Origin: Candidatus Omnitrophota bacterium
GTDB taxonomy: Bacteria > Hinthialibacterota > Hinthialibacteria > Hinthialibacterales > Hinthialibacteraceae
Length of the DNA: 43,425 nt
Direction: 5' to 3'
Assembly (NCBI GenBank): GCA_040755155.1
Contig: JBFMBP010000072.1
Coordinates: 1-43,425, forward strand
The notes beneath the pieces were generated by a model. The model searched no databases and was not told where the DNA came from. It was given only the letters and a program-made list of their open reading frames with translations. Both the position numbers and the translations under genes were made by a program. The stretch's first letter is position 1, and each line of letters opens with the position of its first letter. Positions 8,399 through 18,130 of the stretch are shown piece by piece.

Positions 8399-9043
8399 CT
8401 ATTTCAAATCTCCGCGCAATTCTTCGGGGACGTCCTCTATTCTTGCATTTTGGCTGCGTTGCAAGGCTTTAACATAGGCCGTTATCGCCCAACGGTCTTC
8501 CGTCGATATTTGATGACCGTAAGCGGCCATATTGCGTATGCCGTTGGTTATCGTATGGAATATCTGTCCTACCGGCTGCTTGCGTAATTCGTCGCTATGA
8601 TAAGAAGTCGGTTGCACCCAGGTTCCTTCGTTCAGTTTTTCCGCTCGTTTGTGGATAATCCCATCGCCATAGCCTGCTTGACCATGACATGGAGCGCAAT
8701 GGATGGCGAATCGATTTTGCCCACGCTGCACGAACTCTTTAGTCAACGGCAAAGGAAAGGTATTCGCCCATTCATTGTTGATTTTTCCCAAATTAAAATG
8801 ATCGTCGTTAACCTTACGTTCCCGCTCCACCGTTCCGGTGACTTGCGGACGCATGGATCGTTGATCCACAAAAAAGGGATTGGCGCTTTGCGTATGGAAT
8901 TTAGGCTGATTGTCCATATCCTGAATCAAATGAAAGCGCGGAGTATCCGATTTCACCATGCGCGCCATCGTCATCATCAAGATAGGCGTTAAGGCTAACA
9001 ACGCCAGCAGAAAAACTATCGCCACGATCCCTTTCCGTATCAT
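8399..9043 (-). CDS. actE: Alternative complex III subunit ActE (monoheme cytochrome c)
   Basis: Membrane-anchored periplasmic c-type cytochrome that accepts electrons within alternative complex III. The 214-residue product has an N-terminal hydrophobic anchor (IVAIVFLLALLALTPILMMTM) and one heme c site, CAPCH (residues 116-120). It is followed by GQAGYGDG, typical of class I cytochromes c; a candidate distal Met lies in GIRNMAAYGHQIS. The ATG at 9043 overlaps the actD stop in an ATGA. It would relay electrons from the pentaheme ActA toward a terminal oxidase or soluble cytochrome; no oxidase gene is in the window. Confidence 0.92.
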   Translation of the reverse strand: MIRKGIVAIVFLLALLALTPILMMTMARMVKSDTPRFHLIQDMDNQPKFHTQSANPFFVDQRSMRPQVTGTVERERKVNDDHFNLGKINNEWANTFPLPLTKEFVQRGQNRFAIHCAPCHGQAGYGDGIIHKRAEKLNEGTWVQPTSYHSDELRKQPVGQIFHTITNGIRNMAAYGHQISTEDRWAITAYVKALQRSQNARIEDVPEELRGDLK

Positions 9044-9597
9044 CGAACCTCCACTGCATCAACCGCTGCTCCGCCCAGCGCATTGAGAAAGGTTTGGGTT
9101 TTTTCCCGATCGAATTGCGGATCATCCGCTTCCACGACAATGAAAAAACGGTCGGTAGTAGCTCGCTGAAACCGTTCATGGCTGAATAGAGGATGATTCC
9201 ATTGCGGCAATCCATTCAAAGCGAAAATCGAAACCACGGCGGCGATGGCGCTCAACAAAACCGTCAATTCGAAAACGATGGGAATGTTCGCCGGAAGGCT
9301 GAAAAAAGGTTTCCCGCTTATCATAAAAGGATAGTCATGCGCGTTCGTCCACCATTGCAATAGGATCGCGCCTCCCAATCCCGCGAGTCCCGCGATCAAT
9401 ACAAAATAGGGCAATATGGTGGGGCGGATGCCCATCGCTTCATCCATTCCATGCAGCGGCAGGGGGCTATGCGCGTCCCACTTCGTATATCCTGCGTCCC
9501 GCACTTTGGCGCAGGCTTCCCGCAGCGATTCGGCGCTTTCGAATTCTACCAGGAAACCGTATAGGGTTTTCTCTTCCACGGACATTTCCCGATTCAT
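9040..9597 (-). CDS. actD: Alternative complex III subunit ActD (DUF3341)
   Basis: A 185-residue DUF3341 protein with an N-terminal ferredoxin-like part ([27 protein letters not shown], then [14 protein letters not shown]) and two transmembrane helices ([23 protein letters not shown] and [23 protein letters not shown]). It is a structural membrane subunit without cofactors. The ATG at 9597 has GGGGAG seven bases upstream and overlaps the actC stop by four bases; an in-frame TTG at 9612 is less likely. Its stop overlaps the actE start by ATGA, so actC-D-E are translationally coupled. Confidence 0.93.
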   Translation of the reverse strand: MNREMSVEEKTLYGFLVEFESAESLREACAKVRDAGYTKWDAHSPLPLHGMDEAMGIRPTILPYFVLIAGLAGLGGAILLQWWTNAHDYPFMISGKPFFSLPANIPIVFELTVLLSAIAAVVSIFALNGLPQWNHPLFSHERFQRATTDRFFIVVEADDPQFDREKTQTFLNALGGAAVDAVEVR

Positions 9598-11063
9598 GTC
9601 TTTTCTCCCCAATATTTCGGCTCATGGGCGTGCGGAATATCGCCGTGATAATCGCCCACGCCGCGATGCTTGCCATATAGCAAGCTGGCCTGCGGCATCA
9701 CCGTCTTCACTTCCGCCATAGCGATCATGGGCAAAAAGCGGAGAAAGAATAGAAATAAGGTAAAAAACAATCCAAAACTACCGGCGAATGTCAATATATC
9801 CACCCATGTCGGCGAATAATATCCCCAGCTGGAAGGCAGATAATCGCGGCTGAGCGAGGTAACCACGATCACGAAGCGCTCGAACCACATGCCGATATTA
9901 ACGAAGATGGCTACGATCAACATCATCCACGGCGTCGTGCGGAATTTTTTGAACCAGAAAACCTGCGGCGCAATTACGTTGCAGGAAATCATCGTCCAAT
10001 AAGCCCAAGCGTAAGGGCCGAAAGCGCGGTTGATAAAAGCGAAGGTTTCGTTAGGATTGCCGCCGTACCAGGCGATGAAGAACTCGATAGCGTAAGAATA
10101 GCCTACGATCGAACCCGTCAGCAGGATGATTTTGCACATATTCTCCAAATGCCGCAGAGTAACGATCTCTTTCAAACCGAAGAACTTGCGCGCGGGAACG
10201 ATCAGCGTAATGACCATAGCGAAGCCGCTGAAAATCGCGCCCGCCACGAAATAAGGCGGGAAAATGGTCGAATGCCAGCCAGGCAGCTGCGCTACGGCGA
10301 AATCGAAACTGACCACGGAATGCACGCTGAGAACCAATGGCGTCGCCAGCGCCGCCAGGATCAAATAAGCGCATTCGTGCCGGTGCCAATGCCGATGCGA
10401 TCCCCGCCAGCCCAGCGCCGCCAGGCCGTAGAAAATCTTACGCGTTTTGGTCTTTGCGCGGTCTCGAAGCGTCGCCAGGTCAGGAATCATGCCCACGTAC
10501 CAGAACATAACCGACACGATGGCGTAGGTGCTCACGGCGAAAACGTCCCATAACAGCGGACTGCGGAAATTGGGCCACATTTGCATCTGGTTGGGATAAG
10601 GCGCCAGCCAGTATGTTACCCAAACGCGCCCCACGTGAATCCCTGGAAAAATCCCGGCGCAGCATACGGCGAAGATGGTCATCGCTTCCGCGAAGCGGTT
10701 AATGCTCGTGCGCCATTTCTGCCTAAACAAAAAGAGGATGGCGGAAATCAGCGTCCCCGCATGGCCGATGCCCACCCAGAAGACGAAATTGACGATAGCC
10801 CAACCCCACGCCACCGGGATATTCAATCCCCATACGCCGACGCCAGTTAGGATCAGATACCCGATCATGGCGAACATCACCAAAGTCAACGAACTGGATA
10901 CCGCCAACGCGATATACCACTCGCGGGGAGGCTGGGGACGCTCTACTAGGCTGCAAACCTTGTCGGTCAGCGTAGCAAAATCATTACCTCCCACAACCAA
11001 TTCCGCCCGGCGCGCAGGATCGTTGTAGGTATTGTCAATTTCTTGCATGACGGTTGAATTCAT
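9594..11063 (-). CDS. actC: Alternative complex III subunit ActC (NrfD/PsrC-like)
   Basis: Integral membrane quinol-oxidising subunit of the NrfD/PsrC family, 489 residues with about ten helices. Typical features are the N-terminal [63 protein letters not shown] and the C-terminal [32 protein letters not shown]. It pairs with ActB, which takes the electrons through its Fe-S clusters. Its ATG shares one base with the actB stop (TGATG), and its stop overlaps actD. It sits in the expected third position of the operon. Confidence 0.95.
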   Translation of the reverse strand: MNSTVMQEIDNTYNDPARRAELVVGGNDFATLTDKVCSLVERPQPPREWYIALAVSSSLTLVMFAMIGYLILTGVGVWGLNIPVAWGWAIVNFVFWVGIGHAGTLISAILFLFRQKWRTSINRFAEAMTIFAVCCAGIFPGIHVGRVWVTYWLAPYPNQMQMWPNFRSPLLWDVFAVSTYAIVSVMFWYVGMIPDLATLRDRAKTKTRKIFYGLAALGWRGSHRHWHRHECAYLILAALATPLVLSVHSVVSFDFAVAQLPGWHSTIFPPYFVAGAIFSGFAMVITLIVPARKFFGLKEIVTLRHLENMCKIILLTGSIVGYSYAIEFFIAWYGGNPNETFAFINRAFGPYAWAYWTMISCNVIAPQVFWFKKFRTTPWMMLIVAIFVNIGMWFERFVIVVTSLSRDYLPSSWGYYSPTWVDILTFAGSFGLFFTLFLFFLRFLPMIAMAEVKTVMPQASLLYGKHRGVGDYHGDIPHAHEPKYWGEKT

Positions 11064-14000
11064 CAGACGTCTTCTTCAACGGCTAATTCGGGATTAGGAT
11101 TCCTGATCTTAGCTAGGTAAGCCGTTCTCGGTTTTATATTTAACTCTCCAAGCATAAAGTAGCTTCGAGATTTAGCATGCAGTTGAGCCGCCCGGCTTTG
11201 CTTATTGTTCAGATCGCCGAAAACAATGGCTTTCGTGGGGCAGGTCTGGGCGCAAGCGGGGATAATCTCTCCATCCGCGATAGCTCGTCCATCATTTTTG
11301 GCGGCGATCTTCACTGCTTCGATCCGCTGAGTGCAATAAGTGCATTTTTCCATCACGCCCCGGCTGCGGACGGTTACGTCGGGATTGTATTGCATCTTCT
11401 CCATGTCTTGCAAATCTTTTTGATAATTGAAAAAGTTGAAGCGCCGCACTTTATAAGGGCAGTTATTGGAACAATAGCGCGTTCCGATGCAGCGGTTATA
11501 TACCATTGCATTCAAGCCTTCATGGTCATGCGTCGTCGCCGCCACCGGGCAAACCTGTTCGCAGGGCGCGTTCTCGCATTGAACGCACGCTACCGGCTGA
11601 TGCGCTATTTCCGGTTCGTTGGCATCGCCCTTGAAATAGCGGTCGATGCGGATCCAGTGCATCTCCCGCCCGTTTTTCACCTGCTTTTTACCTACTACGG
11701 GAATATTATTTTCCGCCTGGCAAGCAGCGACGCAGGCATTGCATCCGATGCAGGAGTTTAAATCGATAGCCATACCCCATTTATGGTTGGGATATTCCTG
11801 TTCTTTCCATAAAGGATGGACGGTGTGATGCGCTTCTTCCTGATGCAGAAAATCGGGATTCTTTTTATATTCGTCCAGATCGGCTTCCCTGATCAACTCG
11901 CCAATCCGCCGCTCCCGTTCGCGCATCCCTACGAGATCGATGAAATGATGATCCTGAGTCATCGCCAAGGGATAAGCATATCCAAGCGGTTCGATGTACA
12001 AGCCGGTTCTGCAATTCATGGCGCTGGTAGTACGCAACTGGTAAGTATTGAATCCTACGCCATTCCCTGCGCGTCCGGCGGCTGTACGGCCATAGCCCAG
12101 CGGCAACATAATAGAATATTGCGCCTGGCCTGGCATGATATAAGCCGCAATCTCCAGTTCCCGTCTATCTTCATACCGCAAAAGGATCATTTCGCCATTG
12201 CGAACGCTTAGTTCCTCCGCCAACGCCGGGGAAATCATCGCCGCGTTATCCCAAGTCAATTTGGTATGATAATCGGGCAATTCCTGCAGCCAGCCGTTAT
12301 TAGAGAAGCGCCCATCGTAAATCTTCGAGTCGGGGACGAAAACCAATTCCAACTTATCTTTTCCGAATGGAATCGGTTCATTACTTGTATTGGCGATGAC
12401 ATCCAGCAGGGCGGCGCTCGTTACGTCCGGCGTTATTTCGTTATATCGGCTATCGGACAAGATTCCATCATGCAAGAATGTCTGCCAGCGGGCTTCGAAA
12501 TTCGCTTCCCCCATCTGGATTTTCATAACGCGGCGCACGATTTCGTATCCACTCTGCGGCTTCTCTTCCAGCATCGACGACAGCAACTCGATGGCGCTTT
12601 TGCCTTCGTACAATGGCGCAATCAATGGTTGTATAGCGCAGATCGTCCCGTCGTACGCCCGCGCATCGCCCCACGATTCCAGAAAATGGGCGCGGGGCAG
12701 CCGCCAGCGGCAACGCTGCGAGGTTTCATTCTCATACAGGCTAAGATGGATGGTATGCTCGAGGTTTGCCAATTCGCCAGGCAGGTTCAAATCTACTGGA
12801 CTGTCATAAGCGGGATTGCCGCCTAGGATGATCAGCGCCTGGACGATCCCTGCATTCATATCCTCTTTCAGAGAACGAATCGCGTCTAAATGCGTTGCAC
12901 GCTTAGGATCGGGCGCTTCGGTATACGTTATCGTTTTTCCTATACTATCCAACAGCCAATTCATCAAATAAACTAAAGCGTGAACGATCTCGGATTGTTG
13001 CGGGCCGGCAAGGATCACCGAGCGACCTTTATGAGAAGTAAGTTCTTTCGCAATGATCGGAATATATTTAGGATATATCTTGTGATCTAAGAACGGTTCT
13101 AAGGCGACTTTGATCGGTTGCAGGTTTTCGGGAATCTCCAGATTTTGCTTATGGAACAATTCCGCGCATATATAAAGCGCGAATAATTCGATAGAGCCGG
13201 ATGGCATAATCAAGCGATGATCGGCCATGGCTCCCGTGGTGGTATAATAACTCTCCACAGCGTACAGCCGGTTAACGCTCTCGCCGTCAGGATTCCGTCC
13301 CACGATAAAATCACGCGCCAGTTTCAGCGCCGCCGGATGCCGTCCCAGCGGATCCGCTTCCAGCGACAAAATAATCTCCGCCCTATCCAACTTGGGATGA
13401 GCCAGCAATGGCGTTCCCGTTGCGAGGCGCGTTCCTTCCCTTTCGTTATCATTAGAGACTGGCTCATATTCCAGCCATTTCGTTTCCGGCAATGCTTCCA
13501 GCCAACATTGGCGCATATCCGACAGGCTGGGCGAGGAAGAGGCTTCGCTTAGAACATATACTCCCTTGCCTTTTTGGGCGCGCCACGCCGTCATGCGTTC
13601 CTTGGCGTAGGTTGCGAATTCATCCCAACTGCGATCGGTAGTTTGATCTTTATCTCGCTGCGAGGGACGGCGGCTGCGGTCGGGATCGTACAATTCCAGC
13701 ACGCTGGCTTGTTCGATAGCGCTCGCCGCGCCTTGGTTGATGGGATGGGAAGGATTGCCTTCTATTTTTATGGGACGCCCATCGTAACTAGTAACCAATA
13801 ATCCACTTGCGACGCCGCCCAGTTCCATCGCCGTGGCGAAGTGGGCGGGAACGCCAGGAATGCGGTTGTCGGGGCGCTTGCCGTAAGGAACAATAGTCTC
13901 TTTCGGCCAGCGGCAGCCCGTTGCGCCCGCCAGCGCCAGCGATGCGGCTATCACGCGCAAAAATTCCCGCCGCGAGGGGCCGTCCAGTTTTTCCGCCGCA

Positions 14001-14125
14001 TGAGGGGGAAACGCCCGCTCCACATATTGCCGATATTCGGAAGAGGCGGCTAACTCGCGGAGGCTGCGCCAATAGGTTCGCCCTTGGCTTTCGGGCCATT
14101 TAGGTTCTTTTTCTATCGATGGCAT
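11063..14125 (-). CDS. actB: Alternative complex III subunit ActB (molybdopterin-like and Fe-S fusion)
   Basis: Large peripheral periplasmic subunit (1020 residues) fusing a molybdopterin-oxidoreductase-like region with a ferredoxin region. A twin-arginine motif ([21 protein letters not shown], about residues 55-75) marks Tat export. The last ~240 residues carry the Fe-S ligands: [37 protein letters not shown] and [10 protein letters not shown]...CAQTCP. In characterised ActB proteins the molybdopterin-like part holds no molybdenum; no obvious Mo ligand is seen here either. It carries electrons from ActC toward ActA/ActE. The chosen ATG at 14125 overlaps actA by 13 bp; an in-frame TTG at 14134 is an alternative. 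Confidence 0.95.
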   Translation of the reverse strand: MPSIEKEPKWPESQGRTYWRSLRELAASSEYRQYVERAFPPHAAEKLDGPSRREFLRVIAASLALAGATGCRWPKETIVPYGKRPDNRIPGVPAHFATAMELGGVASGLLVTSYDGRPIKIEGNPSHPINQGAASAIEQASVLELYDPDRSRRPSQRDKDQTTDRSWDEFATYAKERMTAWRAQKGKGVYVLSEASSSPSLSDMRQCWLEALPETKWLEYEPVSNDNEREGTRLATGTPLLAHPKLDRAEIILSLEADPLGRHPAALKLARDFIVGRNPDGESVNRLYAVESYYTTTGAMADHRLIMPSGSIELFALYICAELFHKQNLEIPENLQPIKVALEPFLDHKIYPKYIPIIAKELTSHKGRSVILAGPQQSEIVHALVYLMNWLLDSIGKTITYTEAPDPKRATHLDAIRSLKEDMNAGIVQALIILGGNPAYDSPVDLNLPGELANLEHTIHLSLYENETSQRCRWRLPRAHFLESWGDARAYDGTICAIQPLIAPLYEGKSAIELLSSMLEEKPQSGYEIVRRVMKIQMGEANFEARWQTFLHDGILSDSRYNEITPDVTSAALLDVIANTSNEPIPFGKDKLELVFVPDSKIYDGRFSNNGWLQELPDYHTKLTWDNAAMISPALAEELSVRNGEMILLRYEDRRELEIAAYIMPGQAQYSIMLPLGYGRTAAGRAGNGVGFNTYQLRTTSAMNCRTGLYIEPLGYAYPLAMTQDHHFIDLVGMRERERRIGELIREADLDEYKKNPDFLHQEEAHHTVHPLWKEQEYPNHKWGMAIDLNSCIGCNACVAACQAENNIPVVGKKQVKNGREMHWIRIDRYFKGDANEPEIAHQPVACVQCENAPCEQVCPVAATTHDHEGLNAMVYNRCIGTRYCSNNCPYKVRRFNFFNYQKDLQDMEKMQYNPDVTVRSRGVMEKCTYCTQRIEAVKIAAKNDGRAIADGEIIPACAQTCPTKAIVFGDLNNKQSRAAQLHAKSRSYFMLGELNIKPRTAYLAKIRNPNPELAVEEDV

Positions 14126-14778
14126 GTCGAACAATCCGTCGAGGGATTCAGGTTATATTTTTCGCGAATTCGCTTCCCCACGATGAGTTGATCTTCTTGG
14201 GGAACATAATCCATTACGGTAACCATATCCGGCTCCCGCAGATATTTATCCGGCTGGCGATGGCAATCTAGGCACCATCCCATGCTGAGCGTATTGACTT
14301 GCGATACGACTTCCATTTTATCCACCCGGCCATGACACGAAACGCAGCTTACGCCTCGCCGCACATGGGCGCTGTGATTGAAATAAGCATAATCGGGCAA
14401 ATCATGCACCCGCACCCAGGCCAACGGCATTCCGGTCTCTACGCTTTCCCGCACCAGCGCCAGTTTTGGGCTTTCCGCCTTGATTTTCGTATGGCAATTC
14501 ATGCAGGTCTGGGTGGAGGGAAGCGCCGCCCGCGCCGTTGTTTCCACGGTGTTATGGCAATAACGGCAGTCGATGCCCAAATCCCCCGCATGAAGCGCAT
14601 GGCTATAGGCCAGCGGCTGCTCCGGCTGATATCCCACATCGGTCGTGCGCGGCGATCCGCCGTAATAAGCAACGAAGAGGAGATAAAGCGGCGCCGCAGC
14701 CAACGTTAATCCCAGCGCAGGACGGATGCGGTCTAGCCATTTGGGGAAGGTGAATGGATTCATCGGGTTATGCGTCAT
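14113..14778 (-). CDS. actA: Alternative complex III subunit ActA (pentaheme cytochrome c)
   Basis: Periplasmic multiheme cytochrome of the quinol oxidoreductase complex. The 221-residue product has one N-terminal transmembrane helix (about 20-40, GLTLAAAPLYLLFVAYY) and five heme c motifs: CRYCH (71), CMNCH (92), CVSCH (145), CLDCH (169) and CSTCH (216), the number expected for ActA. The ATG at 14778 is preceded by AAGG. It opens the operon only 33 nt downstream of the phosphodiesterase gene on the same strand, so it may share that transcript or start from a promoter inside it; no clear promoter fits in the gap. Confidence 0.95.
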   Translation of the reverse strand: MTHNPMNPFTFPKWLDRIRPALGLTLAAAPLYLLFVAYYGGSPRTTDVGYQPEQPLAYSHALHAGDLGIDCRYCHNTVETTARAALPSTQTCMNCHTKIKAESPKLALVRESVETGMPLAWVRVHDLPDYAYFNHSAHVRRGVSCVSCHGRVDKMEVVSQVNTLSMGWCLDCHRQPDKYLREPDMVTVMDYVPQEDQLIVGKRIREKYNLNPSTDCSTCHR

Positions 14779-14811
14779 ATGCCTTATGCTTGTTGTTTAT
14801 TCTGCGCCAAT

Positions 14812-15948
14812 TCATGGCATCGATATAACAAATTCCACAGGCAGTGGTTTTTCCGGAGCCGTCAATAAGTTTTTCACGATATATGACAAGCGAATCTCCT
14901 TGACATCAGGGTCAAATTCTTCCTTTTTGATTTCCGCTTTCAGTTGAATCGAGGCATTGGCGGGAATCAATAACGTCTGCGGTCCATACGTTCCCGTCTT
15001 TTCTAACTCGAAAGCGATATCGGAGGAGTTATCGACTTGCACCCAAATCGACTTTTTATCCCATAAATAAGGATTAGACATTTTCACGCTAGCGTCGAAC
15101 AACGGTTTTAGGTATTTTTCCTGGCCGAAGAGCCGGTTCATACTCCAAACAACCGTTCGTCCCGCAAACAAGGCTTCTTTGAGAGCGGGCAGGGTTTTAT
15201 CCTGCGCAAAAACCAGGGTAATTGTCCTATGATTTTCCGGCGTGCGGGGTTTATCGAGAATAGGTTCGTGCATATCGGAATTGCCGATCATTGTCAGGTT
15301 CTTTTCCACCGCCCATTGGAAAGCTTCGGGATACAACGTATCGCCGTTGCAGATTTCGATGCCGTGCAGCCATTTTTTCTCATACATCGCCGAATGCGTT
15401 TCCATCCAGCGTCCTAGTTCCAATCCTTTCCAGCCGGGATGATCCCAAAAAAGAAAAGCGCCCTGTTCGTTGGCGATGCGCGCTTGGTCCAAAACGTCCT
15501 TCGTATCCAACGCCGCGTTATCTGTCAAAAAAAGCGCGTTGAAATGCCCTGGAGGCGTATCCTGGGTAATCTCAACCGCGCGGGGCAGTAAAATGTTTTT
15601 CGTTTTGGCGTAAGGCGCGGCGATATCATTAGAAGCTTCATGATTTGTAGGGATGTAGTCTTTATGCGGTTGATATTCGATATGATCGGAAATGGCGATG
15701 GCGTCCAAACCCTCGCGCCAGGCTTCATCCACGCGCACCGTCGGCCATACCGTCCCATCAGAAAAAACCGTGTGCATATGAAAATCGCATTTTAAGGTTA
15801 TATAACCGGGAAGATCGGGGATATGAATATCATGCTTTTCTTGCGAATAAGCCGTCCACGATGTTTTTACTTCGCTGAAAGAAAACGGGGAAGCAAATAA
15901 TAGAAGAACGGCGGCGATAAAGAAAACGTAATTTCTGCAATAATTCAT
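14812..15948 (-). CDS. Secreted PHP-domain phosphodiesterase (Sb-PDE-like)
   Basis: Predicted extracytoplasmic metal-dependent phosphoesterase. A signal peptide (MNYCRNYVFFIAAVLLLFAS) precedes a PHP domain with DFHMHTVFSDG (HxH motif), AISDHIEY, WDHPGW and GNSDMHEP, the usual metal-ligand positions. A C-terminal beta-rich part of about 100 residues follows. The opening HDIHIPDLPGYITLKCDFHMH resembles the Sb-PDE type phosphodiesterases, known for organophosphate diester hydrolysis; the natural substrate here is unknown. I chose the ATG at 15948 (378 residues), with AAGGA upstream and the signal peptide starting at once; the frame is open to 16005. It is divergent from the PL11 lyase and lies just upstream of actA. 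Confidence 0.75.
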   Translation of the reverse strand: MNYCRNYVFFIAAVLLLFASPFSFSEVKTSWTAYSQEKHDIHIPDLPGYITLKCDFHMHTVFSDGTVWPTVRVDEAWREGLDAIAISDHIEYQPHKDYIPTNHEASNDIAAPYAKTKNILLPRAVEITQDTPPGHFNALFLTDNAALDTKDVLDQARIANEQGAFLFWDHPGWKGLELGRWMETHSAMYEKKWLHGIEICNGDTLYPEAFQWAVEKNLTMIGNSDMHEPILDKPRTPENHRTITLVFAQDKTLPALKEALFAGRTVVWSMNRLFGQEKYLKPLFDASVKMSNPYLWDKKSIWVQVDNSSDIAFELEKTGTYGPQTLLIPANASIQLKAEIKKEEFDPDVKEIRLSYIVKNLLTAPEKPLPVEFVISMP

Positions 15949-16251
15949 CAATCCAAATCCTTTCGGCATCTTTTCAGTCGTTTGGGCGTTCTTATCCACT
16001 CGCATCGGCTATCGGCGATTTTGCATCGTCTCCGAATCGCGAACGGATTTCGCCCATTCCCTTAAGATACCATTGGACATTTCATAAATGCAATCAATAA
16101 ATTCAAAAAAACGCTTTTTTTTATCTAAAATTAACAATCGATTCCTCTTGGTTTTTCATTTCGTTCACTTATCAATTTATACCGGTTGGCATAGTATAAG
16201 AGAAGTTTAATCGGTCAAGAAAGCATTTTTTTTTCGTTTGGAGAATCCAGC
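15949..16251. promoter_or_regulatory. Divergent intergenic region between phosphodiesterase and PL11 lyase
   Basis: About 300 bp, AT-rich, without a credible ORF. It must hold promoters for both directions. TATAAG at 16195-16200 is a possible -10 for the lyase, but no matching -35 lies 16-18 nt upstream. No convincing operator palindrome was seen. Confidence 0.4.
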
Positions 16252-17919
16252 ATGAACGCTCGTTCGTTTTTCCAATTATCCATTTTTTTATCCATGTTTG
16301 CGATTTCGGGATGGACGGAAGAAAACCTTGATCGCGGCATGATTGCCCTGGAACGTCCTGATGGCGTCTATATCGGCTGGCGCAGTCTGATTAGCGATCC
16401 GCCGGATATGAAGTTCGATCTAACTCGTGAAAATGAAGAGGCGAATACTCCCAAACGCCTAACATTGACGGACAATTCAACGAATTATATTGACGCCAAA
16501 ACGGAAAAAGGAAAAAAATATCTATACAAATTACTAACCACGAAGGAAAAAGTACTTGCCCAATGCGAAATTACTGTTACGGGCGAAGCCAAAAATTATA
16601 TCAGCATCCCCCTTCAAGGCGATTACGATTTCCAAAAATTCACCGTGGCCGATCTCGATGGCGACGGTGAATTGGAATATCTCGTCAAGCAGCCAAATTT
16701 CAACACTGATCCCTATCAACAGCCTGGCTATTGGAAGCGCAGCGAGGATACTTACAAAATCGAAGCCTACAAACGCGATGGAACTTTGATATGGCGCTAC
16801 GACATGGGTTGGGCTATCGAGGAAGGAATCTGGTATTCGCCCTGGATCGTCTACGATGTTGACGGCGACGGCAAAGCGGAGGTCTACTGCAAGGCGGGCG
16901 AGGGCGATCCCCGCGAGCCAACGGGACAGGTCATGTCCGGGCCGGAATATCTGGTTAAAATCGATGGACAAACGGGAAAAGTCGTTGCCAAAACCGATTG
17001 GCTGCCCCGCGACGGCTATCAGGATTACAACCGCTACTGCCGCAACTTTCTCGCCGTCGCCTATCTCGACGGCAAAACGCCCTCCCTTATCATGCAGCGC
17101 GGTACCTATCGCCTGATCCGAACAAAAGCATTGGACAAAGATTTCAAGGAACTATGGCTCTGGCAAGCCGACGCAGACAATAAGGATTATCAAGGCCAAG
17201 GTTCGCATGGTCTGATCGCGGCGGACGTAGACGGCGATGGACGCGATGAATTGGTCATTGGCGCCGCCGTCATCGACGATAATGGCAAAAATTTATGGAC
17301 GTTGAAAATGGGACATCCCGATTTTACTTACGTCGCCGATATCGATCCCAGCAATCCCGGCTTGGAAATCTTCTACGGCTTCGAAACCCGTCAGCCAAAA
17401 GACGGCCTTTGCGTCGTGGATGCCAAAACCGGGCGCAAACTATGGGCGCATCCAGATCCGACGTTTCATATCCACGGCCAAGGCATGGCCGCCGACGTGC
17501 TGGCGCAATATCCGGGAATGGAGGTTTACGGCGGCGAGCGGGATTACGACAAACGCTGGTTCTACAACGCCAAGGGCGAATTGATTAAACTCTACGAAAA
17601 AACAACATTGACTCCCCGCGCTCTTTGGTGGGACGCCGATCCCCAGAAAGAGGTCGTCTGGGACGGCGCCATTCGCGATTGGGACGGCGATGCTCAACAA
17701 AAAGTGGAAGGAACCGTCATCGCCGCCGTCGATTGCCTGGGCGATGCCCGCGAGGAACTCGTAACCTCCCTTAAAGGCGAAATACGCATCTATTCCACCA
17801 CGATTCCAACCAAAGAACGCCGTACTTGCCTGTTGCAGGATCGTCAATACCGCCTTGGAATCGCCGCTCAGACGATGGGGTATTACTACCCCGCTCAGTT
17901 AGGCGAATTTAGGAAATAA
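16252..17919 (+). CDS. Rhamnogalacturonan lyase, polysaccharide lyase family 11
   Basis: Secreted pectin-backbone lyase cleaving rhamnogalacturonan I by beta-elimination. A signal peptide (residues 1-22, RSFFQLSIFLSMFAISGWT) precedes a beta-sandwich start (GVYIGWR) and a repeated propeller. The repeats carry Ca-binding Asp-rich loops: DLDGDGE, DVDGDGKAE, DVDGDGRDE. Conserved PL11 segments are visible: QGSHGLIAADVDGDGRDELV, GHPDFTYVADIDPSNPGLEI, HGQGMAADVLAQYPGMEVYG and the C-terminal DRQYRLGIAAQTMGYYYPAQ. The 555-residue length is slightly short of common PL11 enzymes, which often carry extra modules. GGAG lies nine bases before the ATG. No uronate-processing genes lie nearby, so it is a solitary degradative gene. 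A MITE-like element follows 13 bp after the stop. Confidence 0.88.
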   Translation: MNARSFFQLSIFLSMFAISGWTEENLDRGMIALERPDGVYIGWRSLISDPPDMKFDLTRENEEANTPKRLTLTDNSTNYIDAKTEKGKKYLYKLLTTKEKVLAQCEITVTGEAKNYISIPLQGDYDFQKFTVADLDGDGELEYLVKQPNFNTDPYQQPGYWKRSEDTYKIEAYKRDGTLIWRYDMGWAIEEGIWYSPWIVYDVDGDGKAEVYCKAGEGDPREPTGQVMSGPEYLVKIDGQTGKVVAKTDWLPRDGYQDYNRYCRNFLAVAYLDGKTPSLIMQRGTYRLIRTKALDKDFKELWLWQADADNKDYQGQGSHGLIAADVDGDGRDELVIGAAVIDDNGKNLWTLKMGHPDFTYVADIDPSNPGLEIFYGFETRQPKDGLCVVDAKTGRKLWAHPDPTFHIHGQGMAADVLAQYPGMEVYGGERDYDKRWFYNAKGELIKLYEKTTLTPRALWWDADPQKEVVWDGAIRDWDGDAQQKVEGTVIAAVDCLGDAREELVTSLKGEIRIYSTTIPTKERRTCLLQDRQYRLGIAAQTMGYYYPAQLGEFRK

Positions 17920-17932
17920 AATCCTTTGACGA

Positions 17933-18080
17933 GCCTCTTGCAAAACTCTATAATTCCTCCCCCAAGCCTGAGGGAGGTTAGGAGGGGGTTGTCTTAAGTA
18001 TAATAAAATCACCCCCCCTCTAACTCCCCCCAAGCTTGAGGGGAGAATTTAAAAAGCGGATTTTATTAATTTTGCAAGAG
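17933..18080. mobile_element. MITE-like element, copy B, with 10-bp target duplication
   Basis: A 148-bp non-coding element bounded by GCCTCTTGCAAAA (left) and TTTTGCAAGAG (right) as terminal inverted repeats. Inside, two arms (AATTCCTCCCCCAAGC...AGGAGGGGGTT and AAAATCACCCCCCCTCTAAC...GGGGAGAATTT) form a long imperfect palindrome. Exactly flanking it is the direct repeat CCTTTGACGA at 17923-17932 and 18081-18090, read as a target-site duplication. It has no coding capacity, so it would be mobilised in trans. It lies between the PL11 lyase and the tyrosine recombinase. Confidence 0.82.
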
Positions 18081-18130
18081 CCTTTGACGATAATGTATTT
18101 TAATGACGGGATTGAGGACAATCGTAATTT

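Noticed and set aside
16170-16205. Sigma-54 promoter suggested by TTGGCATAGTATAAG
   Set aside because: The -12 element TTGC is absent at the required spacing.
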